A stretch of DNA of 7,226 bases from positions 1 to 7,226 of the forward strand of contig JABGQJ010000170.1 of assembly GCA_018648945.1 (NCBI GenBank), read 5' to 3'. A program made the translations under genes and the position numbers. This document shows positions 1-5,005 of this stretch, piece after piece (within the stretch, counting starts at the first letter, position 1; each line of letters opens with the position of its first letter). Source of the DNA: Victivallales bacterium. GTDB taxonomy: Bacteria; Verrucomicrobiota; Lentisphaeria; Oligosphaerales; Lenti-02. The notes below the pieces were generated by a model. That model had not been told where the DNA came from and searched no databases. It worked only from the letters and a program-made list of their open reading frames with translations.

Positions 1-1413
1 ATGGCGCTGCTGCTCTATCTGGCGGTGGCCGCGTGGCGCCGCCCCGTCTGGTGGCGCTGGTTGGCCCTTGCCCTGGTGGCGTCGGTCGCGACGTTGACCC
101 GAGGCAATGTGCTCCTGCTGATTCCCGGGCTGCTGGCCCTGCTGGGCTGGCGGCACCGGCGGCGTCCGCTTCTGGCGGTGGGCTTGGCGGTGGGTTTCGT
201 GGCCCTGGTCTATCTGCCGCAGTTGCCCTTTGCAGTCCGGAACTACCGCCACTATGGCCGCTGGACGGGGCCGTCCTCGGCGATGGATGCCGTGTTGGCG
301 CTGGGCAATACGCCGGAGGCCCCACCCGGGGGGCTGCATTACCCGGCCAGCTACCACGAGTGGATGCGTCTGGCCGACAGGCCCGGCGCTGAGCGGGTGC
401 CGGTGCTCGCGCAGATGCGTGGTTGGGCGTTGGCGGAGCCACTGCAATTCCTGGAACTGAAATGGCGGACGTTCCTGCTGTTCTGGAATCGCATCGAGGT
501 ACCCAACAATGTGAGCATCGAGTACCACGGTGCGAAGAGCATGCTGCTGAAGGTGCCGTTCCTGATTGGCTTCGGGGTGATTGGGGCGTTGGCTCTGTTT
601 GGCATGCTGCTGTCTTGGCGGTGGCGGTCGCCGCCGCGCCTGTATCTCTACTTCGCCGTACTGGCCTATTGCGCCGGCACGGTTCTCTTCTACATCCTGG
701 CTCGGTTCCGCCTGCCGGTGGTGCCGCTGCTCTGCGTGTTTGCCGGGAATGGCGCCATGGTTGGGATCGAGCGCTTCCGGCGAGCGGCAGGGGAGAAGGG
801 ACGGCAGCAGCGCCTTGTCCTGCTGCTTGGGTTGGTGCTTGCCGCGTTCTTCGTGTGCGCAGGATTCCAGTTGTACCAGCTTCGGTTCGAGACCGGGGTG
901 ATACGCTGGCTGCGGCCCGACGGTGTACAGGTGGAGTTGCCGGACCGCGTGGTGTGCTACGACCATGGGCCGCTGTTCCCCGGGGTCGGGGGGGCGAGTC
1001 TCCGGGACATCCCTCCCGAGGGGACGTTGCTCGGCAAGGCCTTCGTTCTGCCATCTGGGTTGGCGGTTAGGCAGGGCACGCTGCGAATCCCTCTCGTGCG
1101 CTCCGGTCCGGAGACGGAGATTCCGTTTATGCTGAAGGACTGCGAGCAGCGCGGCGCACCCACCTGGGACCGGGACTGGCGGGGTTTCGAGTGGCTCAAC
1201 ATCCCCGTCACCCTTGGCACCATCGAGGACGGCGTGGTGCGCATTACCGTGGGGCTGGACGTCAAGACCGGGGGAGGCGCAGTGGTTTTCGACCAGTATC
1301 GCGACCATGGGCGTACCCTGATCGGCACCCCACAGGGGGAGACGGTCCGGAGTTCCGAGGTCGCCTTCGAGTTGGTGCTGTCAAAGGCCCGCGACGTGGT
1401 GCCAAGCAACTAG
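1..1413 (+). CDS. GT-C fold membrane glycosyltransferase (ArnT/PMT, GT39-like), probably 5'-truncated by the window edge
   Basis: The visible 470 residues look like the C-terminal part of a polytopic glycosyltransferase that moves a sugar from a polyprenyl-phosphate donor outside the inner membrane. Hydrophobic segments lie near residues 1-11, 19-32, 36-50, 56-77, 184-206, 213-232, 238-256 and 271-290. The TLTRGN stretch at 31-36 and the ARFRLPVVPLL stretch at 234-244 resemble conserved points of GT39/ArnT-like enzymes, where they follow the early catalytic half. That half, with its acidic loop motif, is absent, so the ATG at base 1 is likely internal and the gene begins upstream. A long periplasmic-type loop spans about 78-183. 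Residues 297-470 form a soluble tail, probably beta-rich, that I do not recognise. The gene ends at TAG 1411-1413, convergent with the sulfatase gene. The general class is fairly safe; donor and acceptor are unknown. Confidence 0.75.
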   Translation: MALLLYLAVAAWRRPVWWRWLALALVASVATLTRGNVLLLIPGLLALLGWRHRRRPLLAVGLAVGFVALVYLPQLPFAVRNYRHYGRWTGPSSAMDAVLALGNTPEAPPGGLHYPASYHEWMRLADRPGAERVPVLAQMRGWALAEPLQFLELKWRTFLLFWNRIEVPNNVSIEYHGAKSMLLKVPFLIGFGVIGALALFGMLLSWRWRSPPRLYLYFAVLAYCAGTVLFYILARFRLPVVPLLCVFAGNGAMVGIERFRRAAGEKGRQQRLVLLLGLVLAAFFVCAGFQLYQLRFETGVIRWLRPDGVQVELPDRVVCYDHGPLFPGVGGASLRDIPPEGTLLGKAFVLPSGLAVRQGTLRIPLVRSGPETEIPFMLKDCEQRGAPTWDRDWRGFEWLNIPVTLGTIEDGVVRITVGLDVKTGGGAVVFDQYRDHGRTLIGTPQGETVRSSEVAFELVLSKARDVVPSN

Positions 1414-1456
1414 CCTGGATTGTTCTCGCTACGAAGCGCGTGAGTAGTCCAGGCTA
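1411..1456 (+). terminator. Hairpin overlapping the glycosyltransferase stop codon; possible terminator without T-tract
   Basis: A perfect 9-bp inverted repeat pairs 1411-1419 (TAGCCTGGA, including the stop codon) with 1448-1456 (TCCAGGCTA). Inside it, CGCT 1427-1430 can pair with AGCG 1435-1438 around an ACGA loop. No run of T follows on either strand, so a classical intrinsic terminator is not shown. It could protect the mRNA 3' end, assist Rho-dependent ending, or mark the edge of the structured gap that follows. Confidence 0.4.
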
Positions 1457-1648
1457 GCGAAGCTGCGCCTCAAACGGCTCAGTAGCGTGTCGTCTTGCAT
1501 CGCGCCGCTTCTTGATGCAGGTCGGCTGCCGGAATCCCCACGATTCCAGGCCCCCGGGGCCGATTGCGCGGACCTGCGTATCTCTCCGTTCTTGGCCAGT
1601 CACTCCCCGAGCCCTCGCAGGGCGGGCTGGGTGTGCATGGGTTCCCGT

Positions 1649-1682
1649 CGCCCGTTCCGGGCTCCGCGCCCGGGGACGGGCG
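1649..1682. repeat. 13-bp GC hairpin
   Basis: CGCCCGT 1649-1655 pairs with ACGGGCG 1676-1682, and CCGGGC 1657-1662 pairs with GCCCGG 1668-1673. A small internal loop (T1656 against GG 1674-1675) separates the two helices, and the apical loop is TCCGC 1663-1667. It is the strongest local hairpin of the block. Confidence 0.75.
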
Positions 1683-1722
1683 CATCTCCAGGCGTGGGAT
1701 TGGCGAGGAGCCCTGGAGATGC
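1682..1722. repeat. 11-bp perfect hairpin with 19-nt loop
   Basis: GCATCTCCAGG 1682-1692 is the exact reverse complement of CCTGGAGATGC 1712-1722. Its end bases are shared with the neighbouring hairpins at 1682 and 1721-1722, so the three either stack with shortened ends or compete. The loop 1693-1711 contains TGGGAT 1695-1700, complementary to ATCCCA 1756-1761. Confidence 0.7.
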
Positions 1723-1738
1723 GGTGGTCCTCCACCGC
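1721..1738. repeat. 7-bp hairpin with TCCT tetraloop
   Basis: GCGGTGG 1721-1727 pairs perfectly with CCACCGC 1732-1738 around loop TCCT. It sits directly after the 1682-1722 stem and three bases before the 1742-1754 hairpin. Confidence 0.65.
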
Positions 1739-1741
1739 CGA

Positions 1742-1754
1742 GGCGCGAAGCGCC
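1742..1754. repeat. 5-bp hairpin with GAA loop
   Basis: GGCGC 1742-1746 pairs with GCGCC 1750-1754 around a GAA loop. It is short and weak on its own, but it continues the tandem series of stems. Confidence 0.5.
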
Positions 1755-1770
1755 GATCCCAGGCCCGCGC

Positions 1771-1902
1771 AGGGGGTGGCATATCGCGCCAGGGCGCGAG
1801 CCCGCAGCCACGCTGACTCTGCGGGCCCAGCAGGGCAGTGCCTTCTCTCCGACCTCGCGGCATCGTCGGGCTGGCGCCTTCCTTGGGATATGCCGCCGCC
1901 CT
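1771..1902. repeat. Long-range 15-bp stem enclosing inner hairpins
   Basis: GGTGGCATATC 1775-1785 pairs with GATATGCCGCC 1887-1897 over 11 bp, with one T-G wobble (1777/1895). After a bulged G1898 the helix continues four more pairs, 1771-1774 with 1899-1902. The enclosed 101 bases hold further stems: GCGC 1786-1789 with GCGC 1794-1797, GCCCGCAG 1800-1807 with CTGCGGGC 1819-1826, and CCGAC 1849-1853 with GTCGG 1865-1869. The nested layout suggests a multibranched RNA domain. Confidence 0.6.
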
Positions 1903-1932
1903 GGCGGGGGCTCCGTTCCCCCTTCCTGTCCA

Positions 1933-1952
1933 CCACGGGTTCGCACCCGTGG
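1933..1952. repeat. 8-bp perfect hairpin with TCGC tetraloop
   Basis: CCACGGGT 1933-1940 pairs perfectly with ACCCGTGG 1945-1952 around loop TCGC. It is followed by the only AT-rich stretch of the block (CTACTATATA 1953-1962 region). Read as RNA, this could be a stable capping hairpin near the 3' side of the element. Confidence 0.7.
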
Positions 1953-2059
1953 CTACTATATACCGCCCCCTGCGGAGGCTCCGGAGCTTCCTTCCCGAGT
2001 CCCAGTTCCCTGCCCCTGATCTGCCTGGAACGTGTAGCAATGGGCTGGATGAGGCGAAG

Positions 2060-4108
2060 CTACTCGCCGTAGACGAGGCGGAGCCGCTGGATCGTGCCCT
2101 TGAAGGAGCGGTCGCCCTTGGCGGGGCCGATGCGGCTGCCGGTGTCGGCCCCGATTTGGAGAGAGTCCTGGGGCTTGCGCTGGAGCGGCCCGGCGGCCTT
2201 GGCTTTGGCGGCGTTGGTCCCGTCGGTGAGGGTGAGGTTGCCATCCTTGCTCAGGCGGGCTTCGGCGTCGATCCACCTCCCGAGAGCCTGCTCCGGCAGG
2301 ACGGCGGTGCTCACGACATCGTCCACAGTCACGGTGAAGGCGAGGCGTCCATCCTGTAGGTGCAGGCAGTATCCCCAACTGGCTCCGCCGTGGGCCAGGA
2401 CCACGCCGTTGGCGTTTTCGGGGCGGACGCGGGCGGTGATCGCGATGGCTTGCTTCGCGGGGTTGGGGCAGCGCTTGCCCTGAAGCTCGATCCGATCACC
2501 GGTGCCGTTGAACCGGCGACCCTTGCCGTCAACGGCCGGGGTGGTGCCCACATAGGTCAGTTGGCGGATTCTGCGCTTGCCGGGGGCATGGTTGGCGGCG
2601 GTCTTGGCGTCGGCGGGATCAGCGAAGTCCAGGTCGAGAAGGACGCCCTTGGAGGATGGAGGCAAGGTCTTGGCCAGTTCCTCGTCGGTGTCGCCGTATT
2701 GCTGGCGCAGCTCCGCGAGACGCTTCCTGAGTTTGGCGATCATGGGGGCAGCGGCAGGATCATCGATACGGTTACGGAGCTCGTTGGGATCGGTTTGGAG
2801 GTCGTAGAACTCCCAGGCATCGATGTCGTGGTAGAAGTGGATCAGTTTGTAGCGGTCGGTGCGAACACCGTAGTGGCGCTTCACGGCGTGGGCACCGGGG
2901 TACTCGTAGTAGTGGTAGTAGATGGCGTCGCGCCAGCCGTTGGGCGTGCGCCCGGTCAGGATGCTCTGTAGGCTGCGCCCCTGCATATCGGCGGGGGTCA
3001 TCGCGCCAGCGAGGCCCAGGAAGGTGGGCGCGAAGTCCAGATTCATCACCAGATCGTCGTTCACACTGCCTGGCTTGATGCGGTCTGGCAGGCGCGCCAT
3101 GAGTGGCATGCGCAGGGATTCCTCATACATGAACCGCTTGTCGAACCAGCCGTGGTCACCGAGGTAGAAGCCCTGGTCAGAGGTGTAGACCACGAGGGTG
3201 TTCTTGGCCAGCCCAGTCTTGTCCAAGTAGTCGAGGACCGCTCCCGCGCTGTCGTCCACGGAGGCGACGCAGCGGAGGTAGTCCTTGATGTAGCGTTGGT
3301 ACTTCCAACGCTTCAGTTCGGCTCCGGCCAGTTCCTTGGGCGACGGTCCCTTCACGTCGTTGGGAGTGAGATGGCGCTCGATGGTCATGGCCTGCTGGCG
3401 GGCGGCATCGGAGCGGGTGGCGTAGTCGTCGTCAAAGGTCTCGGGGAGAGGGATGTCCTTGTCCTTGTAGAGGTCCTTGTACTTGGCTCCCGGTTGCCAG
3501 TTGCGGTGGGGGGCCTTGTGGTGGCACATGAGGAGGAAGGGCCGGTCGGGATCGCGCTTCTCCCGGAGCCACTGGAGGGTGATGTCGGTGATGATCTCAC
3601 TGCAGTAGCCGGGGTGTTTCTTGCGCTTGCCCTGCTCGATGAGGACCGGGTTGTGGTAGGCCCCCTGCCCGGGCAGCACGTTGTAGTAGTCGAAGCCGGT
3701 GGGGGCGCTGCGCAGGTGCCACTTGCCGATCATCGCGGTCTGGTAGCCCGCTTGCTGGAGCAACTTGGGGAAGGTGACCTGGCTGCCGTCGAAGGTGTTG
3801 CCGTTGTTGTAGAAGCCATTGCGATGGCTGTATTTGCCGGTCAGGATGACGGCTCGGCTGGGGCCGCAGATGGAATTCGTGCAGAAGCAGTTGTCGAACC
3901 GCATGCCCTCGGTGGCGAGGCGGTCGAGGTGGGGCGTCGTGTTGATGCGACTGCCGTAGCAGCTGAGCGCATGCGAGGCATGGTCGTCGCTCATGATAAA
4001 CAGCAGGTTCGGGCGCTCGCCGACGGTGGCAGCCGGAGCGATCCCGGCGAGCCCGAGCCCAGTCAAGGCTGCCTGTTTGAGGAAGTCACGACGGGTCGCA
4101 TGCTGCAC
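2060..4108 (-). CDS. Tat-exported Cys-type sulfatase (type I, S1 family) with C-terminal LamG-like domain
   Basis: This is a sulfatase that would hydrolyse sulfate esters, probably on sulfated glycans outside the cytoplasm. I start it at GTG 4108-4106: AGGGAGG at 4124-4118 lies 9 bases upstream and TRRDFLK (residues 5-11) makes a twin-arginine signal followed by a hydrophobic core. The reading frame stays open further upstream, but only as out-of-frame sequence of the preceding gene. Residues 33-485 are the sulfatase domain: metal-site Asp41-Asp42, CGPSR 81-85 with Cys81 for conversion to formylglycine, Lys129 and His131, Lys198-His201, Asp311-Gln312, His319 and Lys324. The typical C-terminal subdomain ([14 protein letters not shown], 413-426) is present. 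Residues 488-682 resemble a concanavalin/LamG fold that may bind glycan. Maturation needs a formylglycine-generating enzyme encoded elsewhere. The style recalls N-acetylglucosamine-6-sulfatase-like members, but the substrate cannot be fixed. Confidence 0.9.
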   Translation of the reverse strand: MQHATRRDFLKQAALTGLGLAGIAPAATVGERPNLLFIMSDDHASHALSCYGSRINTTPHLDRLATEGMRFDNCFCTNSICGPSRAVILTGKYSHRNGFYNNGNTFDGSQVTFPKLLQQAGYQTAMIGKWHLRSAPTGFDYYNVLPGQGAYHNPVLIEQGKRKKHPGYCSEIITDITLQWLREKRDPDRPFLLMCHHKAPHRNWQPGAKYKDLYKDKDIPLPETFDDDYATRSDAARQQAMTIERHLTPNDVKGPSPKELAGAELKRWKYQRYIKDYLRCVASVDDSAGAVLDYLDKTGLAKNTLVVYTSDQGFYLGDHGWFDKRFMYEESLRMPLMARLPDRIKPGSVNDDLVMNLDFAPTFLGLAGAMTPADMQGRSLQSILTGRTPNGWRDAIYYHYYEYPGAHAVKRHYGVRTDRYKLIHFYHDIDAWEFYDLQTDPNELRNRIDDPAAAPMIAKLRKRLAELRQQYGDTDEELAKTLPPSSKGVLLDLDFADPADAKTAANHAPGKRRIRQLTYVGTTPAVDGKGRRFNGTGDRIELQGKRCPNPAKQAIAITARVRPENANGVVLAHGGASWGYCLHLQDGRLAFTVTVDDVVSTAVLPEQALGRWIDAEARLSKDGNLTLTDGTNAAKAKAAGPLQRKPQDSLQIGADTGSRIGPAKGDRSFKGTIQRLRLVYGE

Positions 4109-4117
4109 GGGATCTTG

Positions 4118-4124
4118 CCTCCCT
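4118..4124 (-). promoter_or_regulatory. Ribosome binding site deciding the GTG start of the sulfatase
   Basis: On the minus strand AGGGAGG ends 9 bases before GTG 4108. It sits four bases after the stop codon of the upstream TPR-like gene (TAG, 4131-4129), so ribosomes finishing that gene could reinitiate here. No ATG start is available in frame near the twin-arginine motif, which supports GTG. Confidence 0.75.
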
Positions 4125-4128
4125 GGAT

Positions 4129-4962
4129 CTACCGACGGCGCATCTTCTGGCCGAAGCGCCCCTGGCGTGTCGCCCGGGCCTGTTTGGGTTCCTCGAGCAG
4201 GAGCGCGTACCATTCGTCGCCGAACGCGGCGTTCGAGAAGCGCCGGGTGCGGTCGTTGACGAGGTGCTCCCAGTTCTGGCGAAGGGTCTCGTTCTCGGCC
4301 TTCTCCTTGCCTTCGTTCAGCAGGACGATGGCCTCGTCGATGCGTTTCTCCTTGACCAGGATCCAGGAGTAGAGGGCATAGAGCAGGGCGCACTTCTCGT
4401 CCTTGTATGACTTGACTGCCTTCTTGAAGTAGGCCTCCATCTCCTTGGCGCGGTCGGTCTTCCAAAGGCGCGCCATGCGCATGGCGGCAATGAGAGGCTC
4501 TGGCATCAGGCGGAGCGGCAGGATGTTCTCGAAGCACTTGTCCGCGTTCTCGTAATCGCGGATCTGGTAGTAGTTGTTTGCCCGAAACGTGTTGGCCTGC
4601 TTGGTCACAAGCAGGTTCCAGCGTTCGTAGGGCTTCAGTGCGTCCATCATGGCGACGGCTTCGCGGATGCCTTCTGCCTGTTTGTTTTCCAGTTGCTTCT
4701 GGAGGGACTTTCCCCCCGTCATGTTCTTTGCCTGCATGAGGCGGACCTGTCGCTGGACTTCATCTCGCGAGGCCAGCACGCGCTGGCTGGCCGCCTCGAA
4801 GATCGCCTGTATCTTCTTTCGGAAGATGAGGCCGGTGAGTACCATGACCAGGAGGAACACGATCATGCCAGCCAGGACCGACAGGATGTTGTGGTCCCAG
4901 GCATTGATGAGACCGGTGGCAGTGGCGATGCCAGCGATGGCGGCAATCAGCAGAGTATACAC
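4129..4962 (-). CDS. Membrane-anchored TPR-like protein of unknown function
   Basis: The product has 277 residues. Two hydrophobic helices (about 3-20 and 26-47) form an N-terminal membrane hairpin, followed by a basic and charged linker (49-100) that may be helical or coiled coil. Residues 112-225 look like degenerate tetratricopeptide repeats, for example the stretch starting [20 protein letters not shown] at 124 and the helix pair near 191-222. After this comes a conserved-looking segment with [19 protein letters not shown] (242-260) and a strongly basic tail (RRR end). The start is GTG 4962-4960, with GAAAGGA 4977-4971 placed 8 bases upstream. It lies 43 bases after RNase R and 20 bases before the sulfatase, on the same strand. 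TPR proteins usually act as protein-binding scaffolds; the partner here is unknown and I recognise no named family. Confidence 0.8.
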   Translation of the reverse strand: MYTLLIAAIAGIATATGLINAWDHNILSVLAGMIVFLLVMVLTGLIFRKKIQAIFEAASQRVLASRDEVQRQVRLMQAKNMTGGKSLQKQLENKQAEGIREAVAMMDALKPYERWNLLVTKQANTFRANNYYQIRDYENADKCFENILPLRLMPEPLIAAMRMARLWKTDRAKEMEAYFKKAVKSYKDEKCALLYALYSWILVKEKRIDEAIVLLNEGKEKAENETLRQNWEHLVNDRTRRFSNAAFGDEWYALLLEEPKQARATRQGRFGQKMRRR

Positions 4963-4970
4963 GTATGTGA

Positions 4971-4977
4971 TCCTTTC
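4971..4977 (-). promoter_or_regulatory. Ribosome binding site of the TPR-like gene
   Basis: GAAAGGA on the minus strand lies 8 bases before GTG 4962 in the 43-base spacer after RNase R. Its spacing supports the GTG start. The spacer shows no hairpin with a T-tract, which fits read-through from RNase R. Confidence 0.65.
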
Positions 4978-5005
4978 TTGAGGAGTTGGCTATGTGGGCA
5001 GTGAA

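Larger units (their letters stand above)
1619..2018. repeat. Multi-hairpin GC-rich element: candidate structured ncRNA or dispersed non-autonomous repeat
   Basis: At least seven perfect or near-perfect stems of 5-15 bp occur within 400 bases, almost end to end: 1649-1682, 1682-1722, 1721-1738, 1742-1754, a long-range stem 1772-1785 with 1887-1902, 1800-1826 inside it, and 1933-1952. Weaker outer pairing (CTGGG 1627-1631 with CCCAG 2001-2005) could close the block. Stems are joined by short spacers, as in a folded RNA rather than random GC-rich DNA. Strand is undetermined because most stems are symmetric; the only wobble seen in the long-range stem, T1777 with G1895, is stable as G-U if the plus strand is transcribed. 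No transposase or reverse transcriptase accompanies it. From memory, similar hairpin-rich spacers recur in Planctomycetota-like genomes and are often mis-annotated as short hypothetical proteins; I could not verify this. Confidence 0.5.
1457..2059. other. Convergent intergenic gap with no supported gene, rich in hairpins
   Basis: This stretch of about 600 bases separates the 3' ends of two convergent genes. Several frames stay open here on both strands, but their translations are low-complexity (Pro, Arg, Gly, Ala, Ser), overlap each other and show no domain or convincing start, so I call no gene. The left part (1457-1618) is only lightly structured: TGCATC 1496-1501 pairs with GATGCA 1514-1519, and GGAATC 1531-1536 with GATTCC 1542-1547. 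The right part (about 1619-2018) is densely structured and is listed separately. I see no promoter, tRNA or transposase in it. Confidence 0.7.

Noticed and set aside
1928..1965. tRNA-like GGTTCGCAC stretch
   Set aside because: It is just the loop of a perfect 8-bp hairpin; no acceptor, D or anticodon arms can be drawn around it.
1457..2059. CRISPR array or insertion sequence in the gap
   Set aside because: There are no regularly spaced direct repeats and no transposase frame; the repeats are inverted and differ in sequence from each other.
1600..2244. Open frames of 109-214 codons in the intergenic gap on both strands
   Set aside because: They overlap each other, are low-complexity, run into the sulfatase 3' end and coincide with inverted repeats, so they are better explained by GC-rich structured DNA.
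3152..4372. A 406-residue open frame on the plus strand opposite the sulfatase
   Set aside because: It is valine/glycine-rich shadow coding of the sulfatase strand and crosses the boundary between two real minus-strand genes.
4109..4537. An N-terminal extension of the sulfatase by 143 residues
   Set aside because: The extension is read out of frame through the TPR-like gene, and it would put the twin-arginine signal in the middle of the protein. GTG 4108 has a good RBS.
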